Part shown: piece after piece, positions 16,922-26,861 of the stretch
How positions within the stretch are numbered: the first letter of the stretch is position 1
Layout of the letters: every line of letters begins with the position of its first letter
Source: Cellulosimicrobium cellulans
GTDB lineage: Bacteria; Actinomycetota; Actinomycetes; Actinomycetales; Cellulomonadaceae
Direction of reading: 5' to 3'
Length of the DNA stretch: 64,000 nucleotides
NCBI RefSeq assembly: GCF_007679345.1
Contig: NZ_VEGH01000001.1
Location: 62,001-126,000 of the forward strand
The notes under the pieces: model-generated
What the model saw: only the letters and a program-made list of their open reading frames with translations
Database searches by the model: none
What the model was told of the DNA's origin: nothing
Made by a program: the position numbers and the translations under genes

Positions 16922-16950
16922 ACCCTAGACCCCGGTCCCGGCCGTGCCAA
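16922..16950 (-). promoter_or_regulatory. Predicted promoter of the mgtE leader transcript
   Basis: On the minus strand, TTGGCA (16950-16945), a 17-bp spacer, then TAGGGT (16927-16922), matching the housekeeping sigma pattern. Transcription would start near 16915 and give a 5' leader of about 560 nt before mgtE. Confidence 0.6.
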
Positions 16951-17045
16951 CCCCGCGTGACCGACGTCCCCCGGAGCCCCCGCGCAGCCTCGGGCCTGTG
17001 GACGACGGCGGTGGTGGGCGGGTCCTCGCCGATAGGGTGGACGGC

Positions 17046-19226
17046 GTGACGCAGGCATGGGACGACGAGTGGCCGCTGCCGGACGAGCCGCCGTACGACC
17101 CGGCCGAGGAGCCCCCGTACGACCCCGGGTACGCGGCGCGCGGGTCCGCACCCGCCGGGACCCCGGCTCGCTCCGGGGGCGCGGCGCCGCGCCCCGACGA
17201 CCGGTCCGCCGCCGCGCACGGCGACCCCGCCGCGGCCCGCCCGGTGGAGCGTCCGGCGCACGACGCCACCACCGGCCGCGCCCCGCTCGAGGTGCTGCAG
17301 CAGGTCTGGGGCTACGACGCGTTCCGCGGCGAGCAGGCGGACATCATCGACACCGTGGTCGGCGGAGGCGACGCCCTCGTCCTGATGCCGACCGGCGGCG
17401 GCAAGTCGCTCTGCTACCAGGTGCCGGCGCTCGTCCGGGCGGGCACCGGGGTCGTCGTCTCCCCGCTGATCGCGCTGATGCAGGACCAGGTCGACGCGCT
17501 GTCCGCGCTCGGCGTGCGCGCCGGGTTCCTCAACTCCACGCAGGACCACGGCCAGCGCCGCGAGGTCGAGCGGGCCCTGCTCGACGGGGAGCTCGACCTG
17601 CTCTACCTGGCGCCCGAGCGGCTGCGGGTGCCCGAGACGATGGCGCTGCTCGACCGCGCCGCGATCAGCCTGTTCGCGATCGACGAGGCGCACTGCGTGT
17701 CCCAGTGGGGCCACGACTTCCGCCCCGACTACCTCGGCCTGTCCGTGCTGCACGAGCGCTGGCCCGGCGTCCCGCGCCTCGCGCTCACCGCGACCGCCAC
17801 CGCCGCGACCCGCACCGAGATCGCCGAGCGGCTCGAGCTCACCGACGCCCGGCAGTTCGTCGCGTCGTTCGACCGGCCGAACATCCAGTACCGCATCGTG
17901 CCGAAGGCCAGCCCGCGCCAGCAGCTGCTCGACCTGATCCGGTCCGAGCACGACGGCGACTCCGGCATCGTCTACTGCCTGTCCCGGAACTCGGTCGAGC
18001 AGACCGCCGAGTTCCTGTCGGCCCAGGGCGTGCCCGCGCTGCCGTACCACGCGGGCCTCGACCGCCAGGTGCGCGCCCGGAACCAGTCCCGGTTCCTCCG
18101 CGAGGACGGCCTGGTCATGGTCGCGACCATCGCGTTCGGCATGGGCATCGACAAGCCCGACGTGCGGTTCGTCGCGCACCTCGACCTGCCCAAGTCCGTC
18201 GAGGGCTACTACCAGGAGACCGGTCGCGCCGGCCGCGACGGGCTGCCGTCGACCGCCTGGCTCGCCTACGGCCTGCAGGACGTGGTGCAGCAGCGGCGGA
18301 TGATCGACACGTCGGAGGGCGACGCCCAGCACCGGCGCCGGCTCTCCGCGCACCTGGACGCGATGCTCGCGCTGTGCGAGACGGTCACCTGCCGGCGCGT
18401 GCAGCTGCTCGCCTACTTCGGCCAGGACGCCGAGCCGTGCGGCAACTGCGACACCTGCCTATCCCCGCCGACCACCTGGGACGGCACCGTCCCCGCCCAG
18501 AAGCTGCTGTCGACCGTCGTCCGGCTGGAGCGCGAGCGCAACCAGCACTACGGCGCCGGCCACCTCGTCGACATCCTGCTCGGCAAGCGCACCTCCCGGA
18601 TCGAGCAGCTGGGTCACACCGAGCTGTCGACGTTCGGCCTCGGGGCCGACCTGTCCGACGCCCAGTGGCGCGGCGTCGTGCGCCAGCTGCTCGCCCAGGG
18701 TCTGCTCGCGGTCGACGGCGACGGCTACGGGACGCTGCGGCTGACGCCGGCCAGCGCCGAGGTGCTGCGCGGCGACCGGCCCGTGCCGCTCCGGGAGGAG
18801 ACGCGGACGACCCGCACGCGGTCGCGCTCCGGCTCCGGGTCGGGCTCCGGCTCGGGCGCGCGGCAGGCCGCGGCGGCGCAGGCGGCGGCCGAGCTCGGCG
18901 ACGACGCGGCGGCCGTGTTCCAGCGGCTGCGCGCGTGGCGGGCCGCCGCCGCCAAGGAGCAGGGCGTCCCCGCGTACGTGGTGTTCCACGACGCGACGCT
19001 GCGGGAGATCGCCACCGCCCGGCCCGCCGACCTGGACGCGCTGTCCCGCATCGGCGGCGTCGGGGCGGCGAAGCTCGAGCGGTACGGGCCCGGCGTCATC
19101 GCGACGCTGGAGGGCCGCGAGCCCCCGACGGCGGAGGAGGTCGCGCGCGACGCGGCGTCCGTCGGGCTGTTCGCGGACGAGGACGACCAGGCCACGGGCG
19201 GGCCCGCCGGAGGCGCCGACGCCTGA
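17046..19226 (+). CDS. recQ: ATP-dependent DNA helicase RecQ
   Basis: 726 residues from GTG 17046. A Pro/Asp-rich N-terminal extension of about 80 residues is followed by the helicase core: Walker A TGGGKS at 116-121, DEAH at 213-216, and the family motif [10 protein letters not shown]. Then come the RecQ-Ct zinc site ([18 protein letters not shown]), a winged helix, a Ser/Gly linker (about 605-615) and a C-terminal HRDC domain. A -10-like TAGGGT (17033-17038) ends 7 bp before the GTG with no Shine-Dalgarno, so the message is probably leaderless. The stop overlaps the next start (TGATG). Confidence 0.95.
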   Translation: MTQAWDDEWPLPDEPPYDPAEEPPYDPGYAARGSAPAGTPARSGGAAPRPDDRSAAAHGDPAAARPVERPAHDATTGRAPLEVLQQVWGYDAFRGEQADIIDTVVGGGDALVLMPTGGGKSLCYQVPALVRAGTGVVVSPLIALMQDQVDALSALGVRAGFLNSTQDHGQRREVERALLDGELDLLYLAPERLRVPETMALLDRAAISLFAIDEAHCVSQWGHDFRPDYLGLSVLHERWPGVPRLALTATATAATRTEIAERLELTDARQFVASFDRPNIQYRIVPKASPRQQLLDLIRSEHDGDSGIVYCLSRNSVEQTAEFLSAQGVPALPYHAGLDRQVRARNQSRFLREDGLVMVATIAFGMGIDKPDVRFVAHLDLPKSVEGYYQETGRAGRDGLPSTAWLAYGLQDVVQQRRMIDTSEGDAQHRRRLSAHLDAMLALCETVTCRRVQLLAYFGQDAEPCGNCDTCLSPPTTWDGTVPAQKLLSTVVRLERERNQHYGAGHLVDILLGKRTSRIEQLGHTELSTFGLGADLSDAQWRGVVRQLLAQGLLAVDGDGYGTLRLTPASAEVLRGDRPVPLREETRTTRTRSRSGSGSGSGSGARQAAAAQAAAELGDDAAAVFQRLRAWRAAAAKEQGVPAYVVFHDATLREIATARPADLDALSRIGGVGAAKLERYGPGVIATLEGREPPTAEEVARDAASVGLFADEDDQATGGPAGGADA

Positions 19227-20182
19227 TGCTGGCCGTCCTCTCCGCGCTGGGCACGATCGCCGTCGTCGTCGCAGCGGGCTGGTTCGTGGGCCGCACCGGT
19301 GTGCTCGGCGAGAACGCCCAGCGGGTGCTCGCCGCCACCGCGTTCACCGTCGCGACCCCCGCGCTGCTGATCGAGACCATCGGCCGCGCCGACCTCGGGC
19401 TGCTGCTGTCCCGGTCGGCGCTGGTCACCTTCGCGACCACCACCGTCGTCGTGCTGGTCGCGGCGGCGGTGCTCGGGCTGATCCGACGGCGGTCGGCCGG
19501 GGACGTGGTCGTCGGCGTGCTGGCCTCGTCCTACGTCAACGCCGGGAACATCGGCATCCCGCTGACCGCCTACCTGCTCGGCAGCGTCGTGTCGGTCGTC
19601 CCGCCGACGCTGTACCAGCAGCTGGTGCTCGGGCCGATCGCGATGGTGGTGCTCGACGCCCGGCGCCGGGCCCGGGACGGGGTGGTCGCCGGGACCACGC
19701 CCGCCGGGGCCCTGGGGACGCTGCGCTCCGTGCTCCGCCGCACGCTGCGGAACCCGGTGATCATCGGCACGCTCACCGGCATCGCGCTGGCCGCGCTGCC
19801 GTTCTCGCTGCCGGCGGCGGTCTTCCAGCCGCTCGAGCTGCTGGGCGCGGCCGCACCGCCGCTCGCGCTGCTGACGTTCGGGATGTCGCTCGCGGTCCCG
19901 CGGGTCGGCGGCGAGCAGGCGCCCCGTGGCGACGTCGCGCTGGTCGCGGTGCTGCGGACCGTCGTGCACCCGGCGCTCGCGATCGGGCTGGGGACGCTGC
20001 TGGGTCTGCGCGGCGACGCGCTGCTGGCGGTCGCGGTGGTGTCGGCCCTCCCGACGGCGCAGAACGTGCTGGTGTACGCGATCCAGTACCGGCAGGGCAC
20101 GGCGCTCGCCCGGGACGCCGGCCTGGTGACGACGATCCTGGCGGTGCCGTCGCTCCTGGTGATCGCCGCGGTCCTGGGCTGA
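19226..20182 (+). CDS. AEC family transporter (auxin efflux carrier-like)
   Basis: 318 residues with about ten membrane helices in two five-helix halves, of the PIN/AEC type: the first half has SSYVNAGNIGIPLTAYLL and the second PPLALLTFGMSLAV, both near the family's helix breaks. Substrate unknown; bacterial members carry organic acids such as malate or malonate. The start overlaps the recQ stop, so the two are translationally coupled, though no functional link is evident. Confidence 0.87.
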   Translation: MLAVLSALGTIAVVVAAGWFVGRTGVLGENAQRVLAATAFTVATPALLIETIGRADLGLLLSRSALVTFATTTVVVLVAAAVLGLIRRRSAGDVVVGVLASSYVNAGNIGIPLTAYLLGSVVSVVPPTLYQQLVLGPIAMVVLDARRRARDGVVAGTTPAGALGTLRSVLRRTLRNPVIIGTLTGIALAALPFSLPAAVFQPLELLGAAAPPLALLTFGMSLAVPRVGGEQAPRGDVALVAVLRTVVHPALAIGLGTLLGLRGDALLAVAVVSALPTAQNVLVYAIQYRQGTALARDAGLVTTILAVPSLLVIAAVLG

Positions 20183-20227
20183 CGGCGCGACGCACCGCGG
20201 GCACGGCGCGGCACGCGAGCGCTGCTC

Positions 20228-20314
20228 CGAGAGAGGGCCTGCGCGCCGAGATGGGGCCGGCGCGCCGAGATAGGGCCGGGGACGGTCCTACCTCGGCGGC
20301 GAGGTCCTCTCTCG
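20228..20314. terminator. Composite hairpin between convergent genes
   Basis: CGAGAGAGGGCCT (20228-20240) pairs 12 of 13 with 20302-20314. Inside it are two direct 19-bp units beginning GCGCGCCGAGAT (20241-20259, 20260-20278). The second pairs with GGTCCTACCTCGGC at 20285-20298, 12 of 14. It serves the AEC gene end on one side and the hydrolase end on the other. Confidence 0.6.
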
Positions 20315-20396
20315 ACGCGAGCCCGAGGACGCGGGGCAGGGCGGGCAGGAGCACCGGCGCGCGCGGCGCGGCGCGGCGCCCCGACCCCCGCGCGGG

Positions 20397-21263
20397 TCAG
20401 CGGGCGGCGTCGGCGCGCGCGACCGCGTCGTCGACGGCCGCCAGGTACCCGTCCGGCGCCTCACGGCGGATGTTGTGCCCCGCCTCCGGGAACGCGACGT
20501 GGGTCAACCGGTCGCCGAGCAGCTCCGCCGCCCGCGCCGCCTGGCGCTCGGTGACGACGCCGAGCCCCGGCCCGGCGGTCAGCAGCGTGACCGGCACCCG
20601 CACGCCCGCGAGCGCCTCGACCCAGTCCCGGCCGAGCCAGTCGTGCGGCACCTCGGCGAGCCGCGGGTCGACGCGCGCCTTCGCCTCCGCCCAGCCGAGG
20701 ACCTCCTCCTCGGACCACCGCGGGTTGTCGATCCGGCCCTGAGCGGCGATCTGCTCGACGGTGCGCCCCTGCACGGCGGCGATCGCCGGGGCGAGCCAGT
20801 CCGGGACGCCGCCCGCGGCGCGTGCGCCACCGGGCCCGGCGATCCTGTCCGCGGCGTCGCCCGCGGCATCGGCGACGCCGACCACCGACCCGTCCGCTCC
20901 GGGCGCGTCCACGCCCTCGGCCTCCGCGGTCCGCCACGCCGGGTCCTCGAGCACCAGGCCCGCCACGAGCTCGGGGGCGGTCAGCGCCAGCTCCTCCGCG
21001 GTGACCCCGCCCATCGAGTGCCCGACGACGAGCGCGGGCCCGAGGTCGAGCGCCCGCAGGGCCTCGGCGGCGTCGGCCGCGAGCGCCGCGAGCGCCGCGA
21101 CGGTGAACGGCTCGTCCGGCAGGGGCGTGCCGCCGTGGCCGCGGGCGTCCAGCGCGACGACCGCCCGGCCGTCGCCCGCGTACCGCGGCAGGACGGTCGG
21201 CCAGCACGTCGACGCGTCGGTCAGCCCGTGCAGCAGCACGACCGGCACCGGTCGTGCGCTCAC
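20397..21263 (-). CDS. Alpha/beta hydrolase
   Basis: 288 residues from GTG 21263. Oxyanion region VVLLHGLTD, nucleophile elbow GHSMGG, and late catalytic His in PEAGHNIRREAP; the acid is probably in the segment before it. Substrate not predictable. The start overlaps the aldo/keto reductase stop by 4 bp (GTGA), so the two form one operon. Confidence 0.9.
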   Translation of the reverse strand: MSARPVPVVLLHGLTDASTCWPTVLPRYAGDGRAVVALDARGHGGTPLPDEPFTVAALAALAADAAEALRALDLGPALVVGHSMGGVTAEELALTAPELVAGLVLEDPAWRTAEAEGVDAPGADGSVVGVADAAGDAADRIAGPGGARAAGGVPDWLAPAIAAVQGRTVEQIAAQGRIDNPRWSEEEVLGWAEAKARVDPRLAEVPHDWLGRDWVEALAGVRVPVTLLTAGPGLGVVTERQAARAAELLGDRLTHVAFPEAGHNIRREAPDGYLAAVDDAVARADAAR

Positions 21264-22300
21264 CGCCGCGCTGTCCCGTCGACGGCGTGCGGCTCGATGG
21301 CGGCGATCTCCTCGGCGGTCAGCGGCTCGGCCCGGAGCGCGGCGACGTTGTCCTCGAGCTGCGCCACCGACGACGCCCCGATCAGCGCCGACGTGACCCG
21401 CTGGTCGCGCAGCACCCAGGACAGCGCGAGCTGCGCGAGCGACTGCCCCCGCGCCTCGGCGATCGCGTTCAGCGCCCGCGCCCGCTCCAGGTAGGTGTCG
21501 CCGATCTGCTCGGCCGACAGGAACCGGCTGGTCGCGGCGCGCGAGTCCGCCGGCACGTCCCCCGACAGGTACCGGCCGGTGAGCAGCCCCTGCGCGAGCG
21601 GCGAGAACACGATCATCCCGATGCCGAGGTCGCCGACGGCGTCGAGCAGCGACTCGGTCTCCCCCTCGGCGACCTGCTCGACGTGCCGGTTGAACATCGA
21701 GTACGACGGCTGGTGGATGAGCAGCGGGGTGCCGAGGTCGGCGAGGATCCGCGCGGCCTCGCGGGTGGCCGACGGGGAGTAGTTCGAGATGCCCGCGTAC
21801 AGCGCCTTGCCGCTGGTCACGGCGGTGTGCAGCGCGCTCATCGTCTCCTCGAGCGGGACCGACGGGTCCGGCCGGTGCGAGTAGAAGACGTCGACGTAGT
21901 CCAGGCCGAGCCGGCGCAGCGACTGGTCGAGCGAGGACAGCAGGTACTTGCGCGAGCCGCCGTCGCCGTACGGGCCGGGCCACATGTCGTAGCCGGCCTT
22001 GGACGAGATGACGAGCTCGTCGCGGTACGGGCCGAGGTCCTGCACGAGGTGCCGGCCGAAGTTCTCCTCCGCGGAGCCGTACGGCGGACCGTAGTTGTTG
22101 GCCAGGTCGAAGTGCGTGATCCCGAGGTCGAACGCCCGGCGGAGGACCGCGCGCTGCGTCTCCAGCGGGTTCACGTCGCCGAAGTTGTGCCACAGGCCCA
22201 GCGACAGGGCGGGCAGGTCGAGCCCGCTGCGCCCGGTGCGGCGGTAGGTCATCGCGTCGTACCGGTCGTCGGCGGCACGGTAGACAGGGATCGTCGGCAT
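21260..22300 (-). CDS. Aldo/keto reductase, L-glyceraldehyde-3-phosphate reductase type
   Basis: 346-residue NADPH-dependent TIM barrel. The tetrad is visible: Asp in HFDLANNYGPP with its Tyr, Lys in ISSKAGYDMWPGPYG, and His in VDVFYSHRPD. The WPGPYGDGGSRKYLL segment is characteristic of the YghZ/Kv-beta group, which detoxifies L-glyceraldehyde-3-phosphate and methylglyoxal. First gene of a two-gene operon with the hydrolase. Confidence 0.9.
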   Translation of the reverse strand: MPTIPVYRAADDRYDAMTYRRTGRSGLDLPALSLGLWHNFGDVNPLETQRAVLRRAFDLGITHFDLANNYGPPYGSAEENFGRHLVQDLGPYRDELVISSKAGYDMWPGPYGDGGSRKYLLSSLDQSLRRLGLDYVDVFYSHRPDPSVPLEETMSALHTAVTSGKALYAGISNYSPSATREAARILADLGTPLLIHQPSYSMFNRHVEQVAEGETESLLDAVGDLGIGMIVFSPLAQGLLTGRYLSGDVPADSRAATSRFLSAEQIGDTYLERARALNAIAEARGQSLAQLALSWVLRDQRVTSALIGASSVAQLEDNVAALRAEPLTAEEIAAIEPHAVDGTARR

Positions 22301-22425
22301 CGTCGTCCTCTCGGGGTGCGGGGCGCTCGCCCCACCACCCCCACGCTAGCCCCCGTCGCCGACGTCCACGCAGGTCGGGGACCCGGGCGCCGGACCCCCG
22401 CCCGACCGGTGAGAGGATCACCGGC

Positions 22426-22890
22426 GTGCTGCACGTCGTGTTCTTCGAGCCCCGCATCCCCGGCAACACCGGCAACGCCATCCGGCTGGCCGCCGCCACC
22501 GGGGCGACGCTGCACCTGGTCGAGCCGCTCGGCTTCGTCATGGACGAGCCGCGCCTGAAGCGCGCCGGCCTCGACTACCACGACCTCGCGCACGTCGTCG
22601 TGCACCCCGACCTGGACGCCTGCCTGGCGGCGCTCGCCCCCGCGCGCGTGTTCGCGTTCACCACGCACACCGAGCGCCGGTACACCGACGTCGAGTACCG
22701 GGACGGGGACGTGCTGATGTTCGGCCCGGAGCCGACCGGCCTGCCGCCCGAGGCCCTGGAGCACCCGGCGGTCACCGACCTGCTGCGCATCCCGATGCAG
22801 CCCGGCCGCCGGTCCCTCAACCTCACGAACGCCGCATCCACGGCTGTCTACGAGGCGTGGCGGCAACTAGGCTTCCCGGGCGGGATCTGA
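22426..22890 (+). CDS. trmL: tRNA (cytidine(34)-2'-O)-methyltransferase
   Basis: SPOUT methylase of 154 residues, normal for TrmL, which methylates the wobble ribose of tRNA-Leu. N-terminal EPRIPGNTGNAIRLAA; the knotted SAM site is FGPEPTGLP followed by IPMQPGRRSLNLTNAAS. GTG start. Single gene, with no functional link to its neighbours. Confidence 0.95.
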   Translation: MLHVVFFEPRIPGNTGNAIRLAAATGATLHLVEPLGFVMDEPRLKRAGLDYHDLAHVVVHPDLDACLAALAPARVFAFTTHTERRYTDVEYRDGDVLMFGPEPTGLPPEALEHPAVTDLLRIPMQPGRRSLNLTNAASTAVYEAWRQLGFPGGI

Positions 22891-22992
22891 CGGGTCGACT
22901 GATCCGGTCTCACCCACCGGACCCCGCCGTGCGAGGAGGCACAGGCTTCGGCATGCTCGCGCGTCGTCGTGCCGTCGTCCGAGGGAGTCCCC

Positions 22993-24516
22993 GTGGCCAT
23001 CAGCAACCGCAGCGTGCTGCGCCGGAAGTCCGTGGAGGACTCGCTGGCGTCGGTCGAGGACCCGGACCGGTCCCTCAAGCGCTCGCTCACCGCCTGGGAC
23101 CTCGCCGTCCTGGGCGTCGCCGTCGCCGTCGGCGCGGGCATCTTCTCGGTCGGCGCGACCGCCGCCGCGAACTACGCCGGCCCCGGCGTGATCATCTCGT
23201 TCCTCATCGCCTCGGTCGTCTGCGCGCTGGCGATCATGTGCTACGCCGAGTTCGCGTCGACGCTGCCCGTCGCCGGGTCGGCGTACACGTTCTCGTACGC
23301 CACGGCGGGCGAGCTCGTCGCCTGGATCATCGGCTGGGACCTCATCCTCGAGATGCTGCTGGCCGCCGCCGTGATCGCGAAGTTCTGGGGCGTGTACCTG
23401 TCGGACGCGTTCGGCCTGTTCGGCATCGACGTGCCGACGACGCTCGAGCTCGGGCCCGTCGACCTCGACTGGGGTCCCGTGCTGGTCGTCGCGGTGTTCA
23501 CCGCGCTGCTGGCCGTCGGCACCAAGCTCAGCACCCGCGTGAACAGCATCTTCACGATCATCAAGGTCGCGATCACGCTGTTCGTCATCGTCGCCGGGTT
23601 CTTCTACGTGCGCGCCGAGAACTACTCGCCGTTCATCCCGCCGTCGCAGCCCGCGGAGTCGGCGTCCGGCCTGGAGCAGCCGCTGTTCGGCTTCCTGTCC
23701 GGCTTCGACCCGTCGCAGTACGGCGTCATGGGCATCCTGTCCGGCGCGGCGCTGGTGTTCTTCGCGTTCATCGGCTTCGACGTCGTGGCGACCACCGCCG
23801 AGGAGACCAAGAACCCGCAGCGGGCGGTGCCCCGCGGCGTCCTCGGCGGCCTGGCGATCGTCACGGTGCTCTACATCCTGGTCACCGTGGTCGTCACCGG
23901 CATGGTGTCGTACACCGAGCTCGCCGCATCCGACTCGCCGTCGCTGACGACCGCGTTCGTCCTGGTCGGGGCCGACTGGGCGGGCAAGGTGATCTCGATC
24001 GGCATCCTCATCGGGTTGACGTCCGTGATCATGGTGCTGCTGCTCGGCCTCACCCGGATCGTGTTCGCGATGAGCCGCGACGGCCTGCTCCCCCGCGGCA
24101 TCTCCCGCACCTCGCACACGTACAAGACCCCGGTCCGGCTGCAGGTCGGCGTCGGCATCATCGTCGCCCTCATCGCCGGCCTGTCCGAGGTCGAGCGCCT
24201 CGAGGAGATGATCAACATCGGCACACTGTCGGCGTTCGTGCTGGTGAGCTTCGGCATCCCGATCCTGCGTCGCACGCGCCCCGACCTGAAGCGCGGGTTC
24301 CGGGTGCCGTGGTCGCCGGTGCTGCCGATCCTGGCCGGCGTCGCCTGCCTGTGGCTGATGACCAACCTGACGGTGCTCACCTGGGTCCGGTTCGCGGTCT
24401 GGCTCGCGGTCGGCCTCGCGATCTACGCCGTGTACTCGTACCGGCACTCGCGGGTCGGCAAGGGCGAGGCGCCGGACCCCGCGGACGACCTGCCCGCCCC
24501 CGCCGGCGGGCACTGA
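22993..24516 (+). CDS. APC family amino acid permease
   Basis: 507 residues with 12 predicted membrane helices. The first helix has VGAGIFSVGATAA (the substrate backbone-binding GAGIF of the family), and FAFIGFDVVATTAEETKNPQRAVPRG lies in the sixth region, typical of the cationic amino-acid transporter group. Start GTG 22993 behind GAGGGAG. Sequence suggests a basic or broad amino acid substrate, not proven. Confidence 0.92.
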   Translation: MAISNRSVLRRKSVEDSLASVEDPDRSLKRSLTAWDLAVLGVAVAVGAGIFSVGATAAANYAGPGVIISFLIASVVCALAIMCYAEFASTLPVAGSAYTFSYATAGELVAWIIGWDLILEMLLAAAVIAKFWGVYLSDAFGLFGIDVPTTLELGPVDLDWGPVLVVAVFTALLAVGTKLSTRVNSIFTIIKVAITLFVIVAGFFYVRAENYSPFIPPSQPAESASGLEQPLFGFLSGFDPSQYGVMGILSGAALVFFAFIGFDVVATTAEETKNPQRAVPRGVLGGLAIVTVLYILVTVVVTGMVSYTELAASDSPSLTTAFVLVGADWAGKVISIGILIGLTSVIMVLLLGLTRIVFAMSRDGLLPRGISRTSHTYKTPVRLQVGVGIIVALIAGLSEVERLEEMINIGTLSAFVLVSFGIPILRRTRPDLKRGFRVPWSPVLPILAGVACLWLMTNLTVLTWVRFAVWLAVGLAIYAVYSYRHSRVGKGEAPDPADDLPAPAGGH

Positions 24517-24548
24517 CCCCGGCGCGCGCGGACGCAGGGTCCGGGACG

Positions 24549-25127
24549 ATGGCGTCGCTCGCCGACCGGCCACGGTTCCACGCCGAGTCCGTCGAGGACT
24601 GGCGCGCCTGGCTCGCGGAGCACCACGCCACCTCGGACGGCGTGTGGCTGGTGCGGTGGAAGCCCGGCTCCGGGCGGCCGACGTTCGGCTACGAGGAGAT
24701 GGTCGCCGAGGCGCTGGCGGTCGGCTGGATCGACGGCCAGGCCTGGGCGCCGGACCCGGACAGCACCCGGCAGTGGTTCGCGCCCCGGCGGCGCGGGAGC
24801 GGCTGGTCCCGGCTGAGCAAGGAGCGGGTGGCGCGGCTGGAGGCCGCGGGGCGGATGGGGCCGGCCGGCGCCGCCGTGGTCGCCGCCGCGCGCGCGGACG
24901 GGTCGTGGACGCTGCTCGACGACGTCGAGGACCTGGTGGTGCCGCCGGACCTCGCGGCGGCGCTCGACGCGCTGCCGGGGGCGCGGGCGCACTGGGACGC
25001 CTTCGCGCCGAGCGCCCGGAAGGTCGTGCTGCGGTGGTTGGTCGACGCCCGCCGCCCCGAGACGCGGGCGGCACGGGTGGCCGAGACGGCGGCGCGGGCC
25101 GCGGAGGGCGTGCCGGCGCGGCGGTGA
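24549..25127 (+). CDS. YdeI/OmpD-associated family protein
   Basis: 192 residues: WRAWLAEHHATSDGVWLVRWK, then EEMVAEALAVGWIDGQA and RRRGSGWSRLSKERVARL, the standard pattern of the YdeI family, with a helical C-terminus. Biochemical role unknown in this branch. Begins 32 bp after the permease stop and may be co-transcribed with it. Confidence 0.87.
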   Translation: MASLADRPRFHAESVEDWRAWLAEHHATSDGVWLVRWKPGSGRPTFGYEEMVAEALAVGWIDGQAWAPDPDSTRQWFAPRRRGSGWSRLSKERVARLEAAGRMGPAGAAVVAAARADGSWTLLDDVEDLVVPPDLAAALDALPGARAHWDAFAPSARKVVLRWLVDARRPETRAARVAETAARAAEGVPARR

Positions 25128-25220
25128 CGCGTCGTCGGGCTCGCGCGGGGCCGCGGTGGGGTGCGTCCGCGCGGTCCGGCGTCGACGGACCCCGAGGTCG
25201 CGCCGCCGCCCGCCGCCGGG

Positions 25221-26060
25221 TCAGCCCCGCGGGACGCCCTGGCGCACGCGCTCCGCGAGCGCCTCGTACGTCGAGCCGGGCCCCTCCCAGCGCGACTCGA
25301 CGAACCACGTCGCGCCCGCCTCGGCGAGCGCCGCGACCCGGTCCCGCGCCTCGGCCGGGTCCTCGGGCAGGACGCCCTGGAGGACGATCTCGTAGGGGCC
25401 GGCGTCGGGGGCACGGTGCTCGCGCACCCACGCGGCGATCTCCGCGACCTCCGCAGGGCCGAGCTCGTCCATCGCGCGGTCGCCGCGCAGCTGCGGGACC
25501 AGGCCGTCGTACCGCACCGCCCGCCCCATGGACCGCTCGCTGGGGTAGGCGCCGACCACCCAGATCGGCACGCGCGGGCGCTGCACCGGCCGCGGCAGGA
25601 ACCGCATGTCGGTGACGCGGTGGTGCGCGCCCCGGTAGGAGAACGTCTCCCCGCCGAACGCGAGGTCGAGGATCGCGAGGTGGTCGTCGAGCAGCTCGGC
25701 GCGCTCGCGTGTGCTCGTGAGCTCGCCCTCGACGCCCGCGAACGCGCGGTCGACCGGCACGCCCAGGCCGGCGGGGATGACCAGCCGGCCGCCCGAGAGG
25801 TGGTCGACGGTCAGCGCCTGCCGGGCGACGACCCACGGCCGGCGCCGCGGCAGCGCGAACACCAGCGCGCCCAGCGTGATCCGCTCCGTGCGGACGGCGG
25901 CGGCCGCGAGCAGCGCCCACGGGTCCCACACGTCGCCGTCGACACCGATGTCGACCCCGTCCCAGGTGAAGTACCCGTCCCAGCCGGCGTCCTCCGCCTC
26001 GGCCGCCAGCCCGACCAGCTGGTCGACCGTGCCGAACGTCCCGACGATGCCGAACTTCAT
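25221..26060 (-). CDS. LLM class flavin-dependent oxidoreductase
   Basis: 279 residues. Luciferase-like TIM barrel starting MKFGIVGTFGTVDQLVGLA, with the family segments GWDGYFTWD, TERITLGALV and VPIWVVGAYPSER. Uses FMN or F420; actinobacterial members are often F420-dependent, but cofactor and substrate are not determinable here. Convergent with the YdeI-like gene; downstream of the PadR gene on the same strand. Confidence 0.88.
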   Translation of the reverse strand: MKFGIVGTFGTVDQLVGLAAEAEDAGWDGYFTWDGVDIGVDGDVWDPWALLAAAAVRTERITLGALVFALPRRRPWVVARQALTVDHLSGGRLVIPAGLGVPVDRAFAGVEGELTSTRERAELLDDHLAILDLAFGGETFSYRGAHHRVTDMRFLPRPVQRPRVPIWVVGAYPSERSMGRAVRYDGLVPQLRGDRAMDELGPAEVAEIAAWVREHRAPDAGPYEIVLQGVLPEDPAEARDRVAALAEAGATWFVESRWEGPGSTYEALAERVRQGVPRG

Positions 26061-26159
26061 CGCTTCCCCCCGCCGCCGTGCTCGACCGTGGTGCTGCGTC
26101 CGCCACGGTACCGACGACCTCCGACACGGCCGCCCGCCGGCCCCGGCGCCGCCGCTTCG

Positions 26160-26843
26160 TCAGGCGGGGCCGGTGCCCGGCCCGGCGTCGTCCCCCGGGC
26201 CGGCGTCCGCGCCCGCGGCGAGGTCCCGCACGACCCGCTCCCGCAGCTCGGTCACGATGCGCTCCTCGGCGTCGTAGTACGCCAGGCCCCAGTCGGCGAC
26301 CATCGCCGGGTACCGCACCTCCGCGCGGTCCGCGAGCATGTCCCGGACCCCCGACAGGTCCCGGCGCCGCTCCGCGAGCGCCGCGACGTAGTCGTCGAGC
26401 ATGTCGCGCACGGCCGCCGGGTCGACCAGGTGCCCCATGAGCAGCCTGAGCGCGACCGGGTGCTTGAGCACGGGGAAGTCCGCCGGCGTCTCCGCGAGCC
26501 ACGACCGCAGCGTCCGGTCCCCCGCGTCCGTGATCGCGTACCGGGTGGTGCGGCGCCCCGGCGGTCCCGCGGGGTCGGGCACCGCACGCACGAGTCCGGC
26601 CGCCTCCAGCCGCGCCACCTCGGAGTACACCTGGCTCATTGCCGGGGCGACCCAGTAGTAGCGCAGGGTCCGGTCGGCGCGCTGCTTGAGCTCGTACGCG
26701 GTGACGGTCGTGTCGGTCCGGCCGGCGAACATCAGCAGACCGAGCAGCGCGTAGCCGGTCGGGGTCGGCGCGGGCGTCGTGCCCGCGTCCCCCGCGTCGC
26801 CGGATCCGTCCGGGGAAACCGTTGCCTCCACCACGCCTGCCAA
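26160..26843 (-). CDS. PadR family transcriptional regulator
   Basis: 227 residues. The N-terminal winged helix at about 28-100 (YALLGLLMFAGRTDTTVTAYELKQR is split across two helices; recognition part YYWVAPAMSQVYSEVARLEAAGLV) is followed by a helical dimerisation domain. Divergent from a DrrAB-like exporter. A 13-bp dyad lies between, so it probably represses that exporter. Confidence 0.92.
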   Translation of the reverse strand: MAGVVEATVSPDGSGDAGDAGTTPAPTPTGYALLGLLMFAGRTDTTVTAYELKQRADRTLRYYWVAPAMSQVYSEVARLEAAGLVRAVPDPAGPPGRRTTRYAITDAGDRTLRSWLAETPADFPVLKHPVALRLLMGHLVDPAAVRDMLDDYVAALAERRRDLSGVRDMLADRAEVRYPAMVADWGLAYYDAEERIVTELRERVVRDLAAGADAGPGDDAGPGTGPA

Positions 26844-26861
26844 CCTACGCTGGTCGCGTTG

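Noticed and set aside
22867..26502. 1211-codon minus-strand open frame
   Set aside because: Covers the permease, YdeI-like and oxidoreductase genes; composition is that of a shadow frame and no domain is recognisable.
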